This document shows, in pieces, positions 34,773 to 43,222 of a DNA stretch of 64,000 nucleotides (position 1 is its first letter; every line of letters begins with the position of its first letter). Where the stretch lies: NCBI GenBank assembly GCA_036676455.1, contig JAKFCW010000067.1, forward strand, positions 1 through 64,000. Reading direction: 5' to 3'. The stretch is from UBA4093 sp036676455. GTDB taxonomy: Bacteria; Cyanobacteriota; Sericytochromatia; S15B-MN24; UBA4093. A program made the translations under genes and the position numbers. The notes below the pieces were generated by a model. The model ran no database searches. It worked only from the letters and a program-made list of their open reading frames with translations, and was not told where the DNA came from.

Positions 34773-35723
34773 ATGCTGCGACTGAGAAAACCCCGCCCCA
34801 AGCCAGAGCCTCCGCGCGACGACGCGATGCCCGACACGCAGAGCCTCGCGAAGCGGATCCGGCGGCTTGAAATCAAGACCACCCGCCTGGTGAGCAACAT
34901 CTTCGGCGGGGAGTACCAGTCCGTCTTCAAGGGCCGGGGCATCGACTTCGACGAGGTGCGCGAGTACCAGGAGGGCGATGACGTCCGGCTGATCGACTGG
35001 AACGTGACGGCCCGGATGGATCGCCTCTTCGTCAAGAAGTTCGTCGAGGAGCGCGAGTTGACCCTGATGCTGGCGGTCGACGTCTCGGCCAGCCTCGACT
35101 TCGGCTCGGTCGATCGCCTCAAGCGCGAGCTGGCCGCGGAGTTCGCGGCGGCGATCGCCCTCTCCGCCCTGCAAAACAACGATCGCGTCGGGCTGTATCT
35201 CTTCAGCGATCGCCCCGAGCGCTTCCACCCCGCCAAGCGCGGCCGCCCCCACGTCCTCAAGCTGATCCGCGAGCTGATCGCCCAGCCGACCAGCGGCCGG
35301 ACGTCGTACCCGCAGTCGCTCGATTACTTCCAGAAGGTGGTCAAGCAGCGCTCGGTGGTCTTCTTGCTCTCGGACTTCCTGTCGCTGGACTTCGAAGGCC
35401 CCCTCAAGGGCCTCTGCGCCAAGCATGACGTGATCGCGGTGACCCTGTCGGATCCGCGCGAGCGCGAGCTGCCCGACGTCGGCCTGATCGAGGTGGTGGA
35501 CCCCGAATCCGGCGAGGCCATGCTCATCGACACCGGCGATTCGCGGGTCCGCACCCGCTACGCCGAGCGCGCCAGCGAGCTGGCCGAGCGCCGCTCGGCG
35601 ATCTTCCGGTCCCTGGGGGTCGACGAGCTGGTGCTTCGGACGGATCAGTCCTACATCAAGCCGCTCGCGCAGTTCTTCGAACGCCGTGCCCTGCGCCAGG
35701 TCCGCCGCCGGAGAGCTCCATGA
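34773..35723 (+). CDS. DUF58-domain protein
   Basis: A 316-residue soluble protein from the ATG at 34773 (AGGA just upstream; an earlier in-frame start reads through non-family sequence). The DUF58 core motif is YQSVFKGRGIDFDEVREYQE, followed by GDDVRLIDWNVTARM. The VWA-like half reads LMLAVDVSASLDFGS, a MIDAS-type DxSxS metal site, and VVFLLSDFLSLDF. Such proteins pair with MoxR ATPases (here at 31715-32704) in poorly understood envelope or assembly functions. It lacks the two membrane helices often present in the family. The gene overlaps the lptD-like gene by 4 bases (ATGA at 35720-35723), so the two are co-translated. A TATGCT hexamer at 34737-34742 may be a -10 box. Confidence 0.9.
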   Translation: MLRLRKPRPKPEPPRDDAMPDTQSLAKRIRRLEIKTTRLVSNIFGGEYQSVFKGRGIDFDEVREYQEGDDVRLIDWNVTARMDRLFVKKFVEERELTLMLAVDVSASLDFGSVDRLKRELAAEFAAAIALSALQNNDRVGLYLFSDRPERFHPAKRGRPHVLKLIRELIAQPTSGRTSYPQSLDYFQKVVKQRSVVFLLSDFLSLDFEGPLKGLCAKHDVIAVTLSDPRERELPDVGLIEVVDPESGEAMLIDTGDSRVRTRYAERASELAERRSAIFRSLGVDELVLRTDQSYIKPLAQFFERRALRQVRRRRAP

Positions 35724-37645
35724 CGCCTACTCGAATCCTGAGCAAGCCTGCTGCCGTCCTGCTGGCCTGTTTTCTACTTGCCGAGACGCTTCCCGCTCAG
35801 GCCCAGGCGAGCGTCGGGGATCGCGCGCCGCTGCCCGTGGGCCTGCAGCCGAGCCTGCTCGATGCGCGGCCCAGCCTGCTGAATGGCACGCCGCCGGCCG
35901 GGACGGCGCCCGCTCGAACGGTTCTGCCCGATGCGGACGACTGCGGCTGCGATCCCCCGCCTGTGCTCCGCCTGCAGGGTCCCGCTAAGCAACCTGGTGA
36001 CACCCCCCATTCCCAGCCTATGAGCCGCGGGCGCTCCCCCCGGCAAGGGGAGACAGAACAGCGGACGCCCGCCACGTTGACCCTCGTTCAGGATGGTGAC
36101 GTGCTGCGCCTGGAAGCCGACACGATCGAGGGCCTGCTCGACGACGGTCCCCTGGAAGCCCGCGGCCGAGTGAACGCCACGTACGGCACGCTCTTCTTGC
36201 AGGCGGATTTCCTGAGCTTCGATCGCCGGACCGGCGAGGGCCTCGCCTCGGGCTCGGTCGTCGTCGTCCGCCCGCCCTATCGGCTTCAGGCCGAGTCCTT
36301 GACGTTCAACACGGAGGCCAAGACGGCGGAGGCTCGCCAATGGCAAGGCTGGATCGAGGGAGAGATGCAGGCCCAGGGCCGGCTCCTGACCATGGATGCC
36401 TCGCGCTCGGTGGCCTATGACGCCTCGCTGAGCCCCTGCCTCGCCGACGATCCGGGTTACCGGTTCGACTTCTCGCACTTTGAGCTGACTCCCCAGCCGG
36501 AGGGGCGCAGCACCATCGCGGGCTGGAATACCGTCGTGCGCCTGAGCGGAGTGCCGGTCTTCTGGCTTCCGTACTTCCGGGCCAGCCTGCCCTTCCCGAA
36601 GCTGCCCGAGCTCTTCGACGGGCCCGAGATTCGCAGCCAGCTCCAGGCGGGCTACGATGCCCTCGACGGCATCTACCTCGCGTCGAGTGGGAACTACGAG
36701 CTCGCGCCAGGTTGGACGGGCCGGATCCCGGTTCGTGCGACGCAGCAGCGGGGCATCACGGTGGGGATCGAGCAGCGCCTTCCCCTGCCGATCGCCGAGG
36801 GCCGCTTCGATGCGATGCTCACCACGCCTTTCCCCGGTACACCCGCAGGTCCGGGAACTCCTGGCGCGTTCTTCCCCGGTCCGCGGGCCAACCTCTCGCT
36901 CTTCCGCGACCTGCCGGGCGGCACCGGCATCATGAGCGTGGGCTACCGGACCGATGTCGGCAACCCCTTCCGGATCGGCCCCTTCGCGCCCCTCAGCAAC
37001 ACGCCGGTCTCCCGGCTTCCCGAGTTTTCCTACTACGGCATGTCTCAGACGACCGGCCCGATCCACTGGTCGCCCTCGGCTCGCCTGGGCTACCTGATCG
37101 AGGAAGGCGGCGCCTCCTCCCCGCTCGCCGAGCTGGCTCTCAGCGGCGGCGGCCCGGAGTTCTGGCTGCCGGGACGGATCCGCGTGGCCAGCTTCGGCTC
37201 CCTGCGCGGGAACGCGTATCGCTCCTTGACGCCCGCGGAGCTCACCAGCGGCGACGGTTTGCTCGGGCGGATGGCGCGAGGTGTCGGCCAGGCCGGACTT
37301 TCCGCTTCCACCGAGCTGCTGGGCTTCCGCATGGGCGGATCAGCGGAAGTAGTGCGGGTGCTGTCGTCCACTCCGACCGACTTTGACGGGACGCCTTTCG
37401 GGCACGATACGATCGCTCCCCAGGATCGCCTGGTGGGGAGCGTGCAGCGCCACGTCTTCGGTCCCTTCAGCGTCGGGGCGGATGCCGTCGTGGCGCGGCC
37501 TCACGGGCCCGCAGGGGCGCTCGACTGGGTGCAATCCGATATGAGCCTCAACCTGAGCTATCAGGTCAACTGCGTGAGCGTTCACGTCAACTACAAGCCG
37601 TTGATCAAGGGCTGGGGATTCTCCTACGTCGTGACCACTTTCTAG
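35720..37645 (+). CDS. lptD: LptD-like outer-membrane LPS-assembly protein
   Basis: A 641-residue exported protein, predicted to be the outer-membrane translocon that inserts lipopolysaccharide. The signal peptide is residues 1-30, ending near LPAQAQA. A Pro-rich spacer of about 80 residues follows. The OstA/LptA-like beta-jellyroll is about 120-240 (LEADTIEGLLDDGPLEARGR, FLQADFLSFDRRTGEGLASG). The C-terminal 350 residues are a predicted beta-barrel: alternating aromatic strands, LPYFRASLPFPKLPELF, and the ending LIKGWGFSYVVTTF with a terminal Phe. The layout is like cyanobacterial-type LptD rather than the longer proteobacterial one. In the spacer, a run around 36005-36060 is rich in Arg/Ser/Gly and may be an in-frame insertion. 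It is coupled to the DUF58 gene by a 4-base overlap. No LptE gene is seen. Confidence 0.78.
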   Translation: MTPTRILSKPAAVLLACFLLAETLPAQAQASVGDRAPLPVGLQPSLLDARPSLLNGTPPAGTAPARTVLPDADDCGCDPPPVLRLQGPAKQPGDTPHSQPMSRGRSPRQGETEQRTPATLTLVQDGDVLRLEADTIEGLLDDGPLEARGRVNATYGTLFLQADFLSFDRRTGEGLASGSVVVVRPPYRLQAESLTFNTEAKTAEARQWQGWIEGEMQAQGRLLTMDASRSVAYDASLSPCLADDPGYRFDFSHFELTPQPEGRSTIAGWNTVVRLSGVPVFWLPYFRASLPFPKLPELFDGPEIRSQLQAGYDALDGIYLASSGNYELAPGWTGRIPVRATQQRGITVGIEQRLPLPIAEGRFDAMLTTPFPGTPAGPGTPGAFFPGPRANLSLFRDLPGGTGIMSVGYRTDVGNPFRIGPFAPLSNTPVSRLPEFSYYGMSQTTGPIHWSPSARLGYLIEEGGASSPLAELALSGGGPEFWLPGRIRVASFGSLRGNAYRSLTPAELTSGDGLLGRMARGVGQAGLSASTELLGFRMGGSAEVVRVLSSTPTDFDGTPFGHDTIAPQDRLVGSVQRHVFGPFSVGADAVVARPHGPAGALDWVQSDMSLNLSYQVNCVSVHVNYKPLIKGWGFSYVVTTF

Positions 37646-37646
37646 G

Positions 37647-37689
37647 GTGCCATGGGCCGGGCCCATGGGGCGGGCCTCCGCGCCCGCCT
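37647..37689. repeat. Dispersed palindromic element, family B
   Basis: Contains GGGCGGGCCTCC/GCGCCCGCC, the same palindrome as the 71-bp units at 46151-46555. A second palindrome, CCATGGGCCGGGCCCATGG, is attached on the left. It lies just after the lptD-like gene. Confidence 0.8.
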
Positions 37690-37780
37690 GATACCTTCCA
37701 TCCCTACTTCCCTGCTGCTTGCGTCGCGCTTTTGCTCTACGATGGGCGCGGTGGATCCCGTCTCGTAAAGGAGGGACTCG

Positions 37781-38059
37781 ATGGATCGCGATCGCATGCA
37801 GCCTTCCCAACAAGCCTCGCTGAACCCCGATTCGAACGCGGACCAGCCTCAGGACGTCGGAGTGGGCACGGTCCTCGACGCCGTGCAAGGTTGTGCCTTC
37901 CCGGTATCGAAGCAGGAACTGATCGACACGCGCGGGGATCAGGACGTCGAGCTTCGCAGCGGCTCTCGCGAGAAGCTCAGGGTCATCTTGCTACGCACGG
38001 ACGCCGACGAATTCCTCTCGGTTACCGACCTGGTCCAGAAGCTCACCCGCGTGGTCTAG
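37781..38059 (+). CDS. Small DUF2795-like protein
   Basis: A 92-residue protein with a GGAGGG ribosome-binding site (37769-37775) before the ATG. The second half, GCAFPVSKQELIDTRGDQDV, then LRVILLRTDADEFLSVTDLV, follows the DUF2795 pattern (a hydrophobic-F-P-x-x-K-x-E-L helix and a later Y/F-x-S-x-x-D/E-L-V helix). In other bacteria this domain is found in small stand-alone proteins of unknown role. The N-terminal 25 residues are polar and probably disordered. It stands alone between the lptD-like gene and fliH. Assignment is moderate, as the domain is short. Confidence 0.7.
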   Translation: MDRDRMQPSQQASLNPDSNADQPQDVGVGTVLDAVQGCAFPVSKQELIDTRGDQDVELRSGSREKLRVILLRTDADEFLSVTDLVQKLTRVV

Positions 38060-38099
38060 CCCCCAACCGCTACGCTCAAGCCGCTTCGGGGTAGAATGA

Positions 38100-38139
38100 G
38101 GTAGCGCCTGCGGTTGTTTCGTAGCGCCTGCGGCTAGGG
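38100..38139. repeat. Tandem 13-14-base repeat (GTAGCGCCTGCGG)
   Basis: GTAGCGCCTGCGG occurs at 38101 and again at 38121, separated by TTGTTTC. A related inverted copy (GAAACAGCCGCGGGCGCTAG) lies near 62981-63000. The repeat sits in the leader of fliH. Confidence 0.55.
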
Positions 38140-38203
38140 TTGGGAAATCGAAGCTGACCCGTAGAAACGACCAGCTAGGAAAGAGCCTTCGGAGCGTGGC
38201 CAC

Positions 38204-39601
38204 GTGGCACTGATCAAATCCAGCCAACTCGTTCAAAAGGGCACGGCCGTCGTCGCCGGCGACTCCATCCAGACCGCCGACGTCGAAGCCCTGGTCCCCA
38301 AAACCCCTGATCCGGCGCTGTCCGCGCCCTTCGATCAGGGGCCGATTGGTCTGGGCGTCGACATGGGCCACCCGCTCGAAACCTCGGATCCCCAGGATGG
38401 CCATGCCGCGGAGAGCGCAGACGCTGAGCAGGAACTTCAGGCGACCATTCCCGCGCTGGACCCGTCCCTGGCTCCCGACGCCGATGACGTCGCGCCCGCC
38501 GAGGAGCAGTTCGAAGCGCCCCCCGAGCCCTCTCTGCTCGATGACTACGACGCGGCCCGCGACACGCTTTTGGAGCAGGCCGAGGGCGCCGCGCAGGCGG
38601 TGCTCGAGGAGATCCAGGCCGGCTTCGATACCGAGCTGAACCAGACCGTCGAGGCCCAGATGGGCGAGGCGCATGCCGCCGTCGCCGAGGCCTACGAGCC
38701 CGGCAGCCCGGAGGCGGAGGCGGCCATGCAGGCCGTGAGCGGCAACGTCGAGCGCGCGGCTCAGGCGATCGCCCGCCGTAACGCCATCCTCGACGTCAAC
38801 CGCAACCGCTGGCAGCACATGGCCTCCGCAGAGGAGCAGATCGCAGCCCTCCTCGACAACTACCACGCCCATCTCGCCGAAGAGCCCCCGCTCGAGGACC
38901 AGGTCATCGCCCTGCTGGGAGAGCGTGAAGCCATCCTGGCCGAGGCACGCCTGGCCTCCGAGCGGATCAAGCAAGAAGCCCAGGCTCGCGCCGCAGGCAT
39001 CGTCCAGGAGGCCGAAGCGGCCGCTGCCCGGACGATCCTCGACGTGGAGACCCGCCGCCAGCAGATTCTCGACGAACTCAAGCAGCAAGGCTACTCCGAG
39101 GGCTACCAGGAGGGGCGAGCCCAGGCCGACGAGGAAGGGGCCAAGATCATCAACGAGGCCACCGACAGCCTCAACCAGATGGCCGGAGCGCTGCGCGAGG
39201 CGGTGAAGAAGAATGAGGAGCAGATCCTCAAGCTGGCCATCGGGATCGCCGAGAAGATCATCCACGACGAAATCGTCGTCCGTCCGGACACCGTGCTCAA
39301 GACCATGGACGAGGCCCTCGCCAAGGTCTCCGACCTCGAAGAAGTGATCGTCAAGGTCAACCCCGAGGACCTGCCCACCGTCCAGACGCAGGAGGAGGCC
39401 TTCCGCGATCGCCTCAAATCAGTTCGTAAGGTCGAGTTCACCTCCAGCCCCAAGATCCAGCGCGGCGGCGTCCTGATCGAGACCGGCTCGGGCACCGTGG
39501 ACGCCCAGATCAAGACCCAGCTCTCGGTCATCCAGGAAGCCTTCGAGTTCGTGCGCAAGGAATACGCCGAGGAACCCCTCGACATGACGGGAGGAAGCTA
39601 G
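38204..39601 (+). CDS. fliH: FliH-like flagellar export ATPase regulator
   Basis: Stator/negative regulator of the flagellar export ATPase FliI, encoded directly downstream. 465 residues, longer than typical FliH because of an acidic N-terminal extension of about 120 residues and a long helical stretch. The start is GTG 38204 (MALIKSSQLVQKGTAVVAGD). Residues 265-345 are Ala/Glu/Gln-rich coiled coil (EAILAEARLASERIKQEAQA, ARTILDVETRRQQILDELKQ) with QGYSEGYQEGRAQADEEG, a GxxxG-type repeat usual in FliH. The C-terminal 130 residues hold the FliH/YscL domain, LKLAIGIAEKIIHDEIVVRP and DLPTVQTQEEAFRDRL, ending ASPKIQRGGV-like. The related V-ATPase subunit E is unlikely given the neighbouring fliI. 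Confidence 0.85.
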   Translation: MALIKSSQLVQKGTAVVAGDSIQTADVEALVPKTPDPALSAPFDQGPIGLGVDMGHPLETSDPQDGHAAESADAEQELQATIPALDPSLAPDADDVAPAEEQFEAPPEPSLLDDYDAARDTLLEQAEGAAQAVLEEIQAGFDTELNQTVEAQMGEAHAAVAEAYEPGSPEAEAAMQAVSGNVERAAQAIARRNAILDVNRNRWQHMASAEEQIAALLDNYHAHLAEEPPLEDQVIALLGEREAILAEARLASERIKQEAQARAAGIVQEAEAAAARTILDVETRRQQILDELKQQGYSEGYQEGRAQADEEGAKIINEATDSLNQMAGALREAVKKNEEQILKLAIGIAEKIIHDEIVVRPDTVLKTMDEALAKVSDLEEVIVKVNPEDLPTVQTQEEAFRDRLKSVRKVEFTSSPKIQRGGVLIETGSGTVDAQIKTQLSVIQEAFEFVRKEYAEEPLDMTGGS

Positions 39602-39602
39602 C

Positions 39603-40949
39603 GTGGCAGAGCGGGAGTTCGGCTTCGAGGCCTACAACTTCGCCCTCGAGGATACCGTCGCCATCCGCCCCCGCGGTCAGGTGGTGCAGCTCGTCGGACT
39701 CGTCATCGAGGCCGTCCTGCAAGGCGTCCGCTACGGCGAACTCTGCTACATCTACTCGATCGACAAGTCCAAGGTCTTCCCCGCCGAGGTGCAGGGCTTC
39801 AAGGCCCGCCGCGTCATGCTGATGCCCCTCGTCGAGATCGAGGGCCTGGGAGCCGGCTGCGAGGTCGTCGCCACGGGCCGCATGGTCTCGGTCAAGGTCG
39901 GACCCGGCCTCCTCGGCCGCGTCGTGGACGGCCTGGGCAACCCCATCGACGGGAAGGGCCCCTTGATCGCCGAGACCACTTACCCCCTGATGAACCAGCC
40001 GCCCAACTCGATGACCCGCAAGCGCATCGATACCGTCATGCCCACCGGCGTCCGCGTCATCGACGGCTTCCTGACGCTCGGCGAAGGCCAGCGCATCGGC
40101 CTCTTCGCGGGCTCCGGCGTCGGCAAGAGCACCCTCCTGGGCCAGATCGCCCGGAACTGCAAGGCGGACATCTCGGTCCTTTGCCTGGTCGGAGAGCGCG
40201 GCCGCGAGGTCCGCGAGTTCATGGAGGAATCCCTGGGCGAGGAGGGCCTAAAGCGCTCGGTGGTCGTCGTGGCGACCTCCGACACCTCGAGCCTGATGCG
40301 CTTCAAGGCCCCCCTGGTGGCGAGCTCGATCGCCGAGTACTTCCGCGACCAGGGCCTGCGCGTCTTCTTGATGATGGACTCGATGACCCGCTTCGCCATG
40401 GCCATGCGCGAGATCGGCCTGGCCATCGGTGAGCCTCCCGCGCAGAAGGGTTACACGCCCTCGGTCTTCGCGCTGATCCCCAAGCTGCTGGAGCGGGCGG
40501 GAACTTCGGACAAGGGCTCCATCACCGCGATCTACACCGTCCTGGTGGACGGCGGCGACATGGACGAGCCCATTGCTGACGCCGTCCGAGGCGTGCTGGA
40601 CGGCCACGTGGTCATGCTGCGCTCGATCGCGTCGCAGGGCATCTTCCCGGCGATCGACGTCCTGCAGAGCGTGAGCCGTCTGATCAGCTTCCTGGCGACC
40701 AAGGAGCACTACGCCGCCCAGATGAAGGTCCGCCAGATCATGGCCGACTACCGCGAGGTGCAGGACCTCCTCAACATGGGTGCCTACGTCCGTGGCTCCA
40801 ACCCGAACTACGACAAGGCCATCTCGCTCTGGGACCAGATCAAGGGGTTCCTCAAGCAGGGCATCCACGACAACGATCCCTACGAGAACACGGTCAAGAC
40901 CATCCTGATGCTCGGCTCGGACACCTCCGCCGCCAGCATGTTCTCCTGA
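39603..40949 (+). CDS. fliI: Flagellar protein-export ATPase FliI
   Basis: Hexameric ATPase that powers or primes substrates for the flagellar type III export apparatus. 448 residues. The N-terminal beta-barrel is about 1-90. The ATPase core has Walker A GLFAGSGVGKSTLLG near residue 169, VCLVGERGREVREFMEESLG, Walker B VFLMMDSMTRFAMAMREIGL and the conserved GEPPAQKGYTPSVFALIPKL. YTVLVDGGDMDEPIADAVRG is diagnostic for FliI/YscN rather than F1-ATPase beta. The start is GTG 39603, one base after the fliH stop, with GGAGG inside the fliH end. No other export or basal-body genes are visible in the window, so this may be a small split flagellar operon, with motAB 5 kb upstream. Confidence 0.94.
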   Translation: MAEREFGFEAYNFALEDTVAIRPRGQVVQLVGLVIEAVLQGVRYGELCYIYSIDKSKVFPAEVQGFKARRVMLMPLVEIEGLGAGCEVVATGRMVSVKVGPGLLGRVVDGLGNPIDGKGPLIAETTYPLMNQPPNSMTRKRIDTVMPTGVRVIDGFLTLGEGQRIGLFAGSGVGKSTLLGQIARNCKADISVLCLVGERGREVREFMEESLGEEGLKRSVVVVATSDTSSLMRFKAPLVASSIAEYFRDQGLRVFLMMDSMTRFAMAMREIGLAIGEPPAQKGYTPSVFALIPKLLERAGTSDKGSITAIYTVLVDGGDMDEPIADAVRGVLDGHVVMLRSIASQGIFPAIDVLQSVSRLISFLATKEHYAAQMKVRQIMADYREVQDLLNMGAYVRGSNPNYDKAISLWDQIKGFLKQGIHDNDPYENTVKTILMLGSDTSAASMFS

Positions 40950-40954
40950 TCCCC

Positions 40955-41022
40955 TCGTCATTCCCGCGCAGGCGGGAATCCACCGAGTTCACGCTGGATT
41001 CCCGCGTTCGTGGGAATGACGA
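40955..41022. repeat. Dispersed palindromic element, family A, paired
   Basis: TCGTCATTCCCGCGCAGGCG/GGAATCCA and CTGGATTCCCGCG/TGGGAATGACG, between the convergent fliI and histidine-kinase genes. Probably also serves as a terminator. Confidence 0.85.
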
Positions 41023-41030
41023 TCTAACGT

Positions 41031-42839
41031 CTACTGCACCGGCAGGCTGAACCAGAAGGTCGAGCCATGCCCGAGCGTGCTGCGGACCCCGATCGCCCCG
41101 CCGTGGGCCTCGACGATCGCCTTGCAGATGCTCAGCCCGAGCCCGGTCCCGCCGCGCTTCATTCCGCTCTTGAGCTGGGAGAAGTGCCGGAACAGCTTGG
41201 GGATGTCCGCCGGAGCGATCCCCTCTCCGGTGTCCTCCACCTCGCAGATCACCCGGTCCCCTTCGAGGCGGGCTGCCAGGCGGATCGTCCCGCCCGGCAG
41301 GGTGAACTTGATGGCGTTCGTCAACAGATTGATCAGCACCCGCTCGATGCGCTGGGCGTCCATCGAAGCGATCAGCGGGGTCTCGGGAGAGCCCACCGAC
41401 AACGTCAATCTTGCCTCTTCGATCTGGGGCCTCAGGCTCTCCGCCACCTCCAGGAGCTTGTCCCGGAGGTCCGTGTGGCCGAGGGTGAGCTTGAAGGTGC
41501 CGGCGTCCAACCGGGCGAAGTCGAGAAGGTCGTTCAACAGGTATTCCAGGCGGCGCGCGCCCTTGTGGATCTGCTGGACGAACTCGACCTGTGTGCCGCT
41601 CAGCGTGCCGCCGATCTCGTCCTCGAGGAACTCGGCGTAGCCCATGATGGAAGTCAGCGGCGTGCGCAGGTCATGGGAGATGGCGCCCACGAAGTTCGTC
41701 TTGAGGCGATCGAGCTCCCGGGCTTGATCCAGCTCGGCCTGACGCAGCGCGGCCTCCTGGATGGTGTGGTGGAGCTCGGTCGTTCGCTCCTCGACGGTTC
41801 GTGCGATCCGGGAGTTGCGGGTCGTCTCCGCGAAGATGTAGGCGCTGAGCACGGCCGTGATGAGCAGCCCCCCGAATAGGACGAACCAGTCCCCCGGAAA
41901 CTCGTCGTCAGTGAGGGGGATCGTGGGGTACAGCTCCAGGTTCCACTTTCGCCCTCCGAAGTCGATGACCGTCTGGTAGCGGATGGTGGGCGCCTCGGTG
42001 AGCACGGGGCCCTTGTGGAAGAGCTGCTCGGGCTTGGCCGGATCCGTGCGATCGCTCAGGGTGACGCCGATGCCGTCGACACTGAGGCCGCGTAAGGAGG
42101 CCTCCACCATGTCCCCGACCCGGAACACACCCTCCGCATAGCCGAGCAGCCTCTCGCGCCGTTCCTCGACGGTCTCCGGGATTCCGCCCTCGTAGACCGG
42201 CAAGAAGAGGGCGATGCCGGCCTGGTTTGCTTTCTCCTGGATCAAGGTGAACTGCCGGCTGGCGACCTCGACTCCGGTGTCGCGCGCCTTCGATAAGGCC
42301 TCGACACGGGCGGGAATCAGCGGATCATGGCCGAGGGCGCTCTCGTTGCCCACGTACGGTTCGACGAAGTAAACCGGGAAGTACTCGCTGCGCCTCGGAG
42401 CCGGGATGAGCTTTCCGGTCGGGTCGCGATCGGTGAGCTGGAACCTGGCGAAACCCTCGCGTCGGGCTGCCTGCTCGTAGGCATCGCGCTCGGCATCCGG
42501 GATCCGGGGGACCCATTCCAGGGCCTGGATGCCGGGGTTCAGCTGGATCGGCCCCTCGCTGAAGATGCGGAACGAGTTGCGTTCGACCTTTTCCGACGCG
42601 TCGAACAGCCGCCGGACGGAGCGCAGGACATCCACGTAGCGGTCGATATCCTTGGAGAGCGAGGCCGAGATGTTGACGGCGTCTCGCTCGAAGCGCGCCT
42701 GGCCCAGACTGAGCTCCCGGTCCTGCGTGTAACGGAAAGAGACGAGCGTGGCCGTGACGCCGACCCCGATCACCAGGTAAACCGCCCAGAAGCGGAAGAA
42801 GGGCTTGCGTCGCTTGCTGGATTGGGCGTCGTGCTGCAC
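41031..42839 (-). CDS. CHASE-domain sensor histidine kinase
   Basis: A membrane sensor kinase of about 602 residues. The start is GTG 42839 (AAAGGA 8 bases upstream); a TTG at 42881 would add 14 residues. Membrane helix 1 is FFRFWAVYLVIGVGVTATLV. A periplasmic CHASE domain (about 60-275) follows, with FRIFSEGPIQLNPGIQALEW and FPVYFVEPYVGNE, a ligand-binding module known from cytokinin and other receptors. Helix 2 is WFVLFGGLLITAVLSAYIFA. Then come a short coiled coil, the HisKA domain with phospho-accepting His in AISHDLRTPLTSIMG (near residue 384), and the HATPase domain with NLLTNAIKF (N box), DTGEGIA (G1) and GGTGLGLSICKAI (G2). The DHp and catalytic parts look intact. No response-regulator gene adjoins it, so it is an orphan; signal unknown. 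Confidence 0.9.
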   Translation of the reverse strand: MQHDAQSSKRRKPFFRFWAVYLVIGVGVTATLVSFRYTQDRELSLGQARFERDAVNISASLSKDIDRYVDVLRSVRRLFDASEKVERNSFRIFSEGPIQLNPGIQALEWVPRIPDAERDAYEQAARREGFARFQLTDRDPTGKLIPAPRRSEYFPVYFVEPYVGNESALGHDPLIPARVEALSKARDTGVEVASRQFTLIQEKANQAGIALFLPVYEGGIPETVEERRERLLGYAEGVFRVGDMVEASLRGLSVDGIGVTLSDRTDPAKPEQLFHKGPVLTEAPTIRYQTVIDFGGRKWNLELYPTIPLTDDEFPGDWFVLFGGLLITAVLSAYIFAETTRNSRIARTVEERTTELHHTIQEAALRQAELDQARELDRLKTNFVGAISHDLRTPLTSIMGYAEFLEDEIGGTLSGTQVEFVQQIHKGARRLEYLLNDLLDFARLDAGTFKLTLGHTDLRDKLLEVAESLRPQIEEARLTLSVGSPETPLIASMDAQRIERVLINLLTNAIKFTLPGGTIRLAARLEGDRVICEVEDTGEGIAPADIPKLFRHFSQLKSGMKRGGTGLGLSICKAIVEAHGGAIGVRSTLGHGSTFWFSLPVQ

Positions 42840-42964
42840 CGGGCCGATTCCTTTGACGTCTCTGGGGTCACCACGGGACAATGAAGCTGATTCGGGTCAT
42901 CCGTTCTTACTACTTCTACTGCGTATTCGGCCGCTTTGCAACCACGAATTCAGGCCCCCGCTTG

Positions 42965-42994
42965 TTGACACCCCCGCCAAGCGCCGCCTATACT
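42965..42994 (+). promoter_or_regulatory. Sigma70-type promoter of the btuB riboswitch transcript
   Basis: TTGACA (42965-42970, a perfect -35), an 18-base spacer and TATACT (42989-42994). The transcript would start near 43001, directly at the riboswitch 5' side. Confidence 0.82.
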
Positions 42995-43000
42995 CGGGGC

Positions 43001-43222
43001 TATCTCGTTCTTGGCGCCTTGTCGCCGAGAAACGAGGCTCTGGAGGGGAGAAGTCCGGTGTGAGTCCGGCGCTGTCCCGCAACGGTAAGGGAACCATCCC
43101 AAGCCCGATCGCCCGTCCATGAGTCAGTGCAGGTAACGCTCTTCGAGGCAAAGAGCCGGCACACGGGCCATAAACCCCTGAGTCGTTTTGCTTTTTGCCC
43201 TCTTGCGAGAGGGCTTTTTTTC
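43001..43222 (+). promoter_or_regulatory. Cobalamin riboswitch with terminator/SD-sequestering hairpin
   Basis: The core GAAGTCCGGTGTGAGTCCGG, then CGCTGTCCCGCAACGGTAAG (43050-43088), is the conserved cobalamin-aptamer centre. GAGTCAGTGCAGG (43121-43133) gives the 3' partner. A stem GCCCTCT (43197-43203) with AGAGGGC (43208-43214) and a run of seven T (43215-43221) forms an intrinsic terminator ending 2 bases before the btuB ATG. The AGAGGG of the same stem is also the only plausible ribosome-binding site. The one hairpin may thus stop both transcription and translation when B12 is bound. Placement upstream of a B12 receptor gene agrees. Confidence 0.92.
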
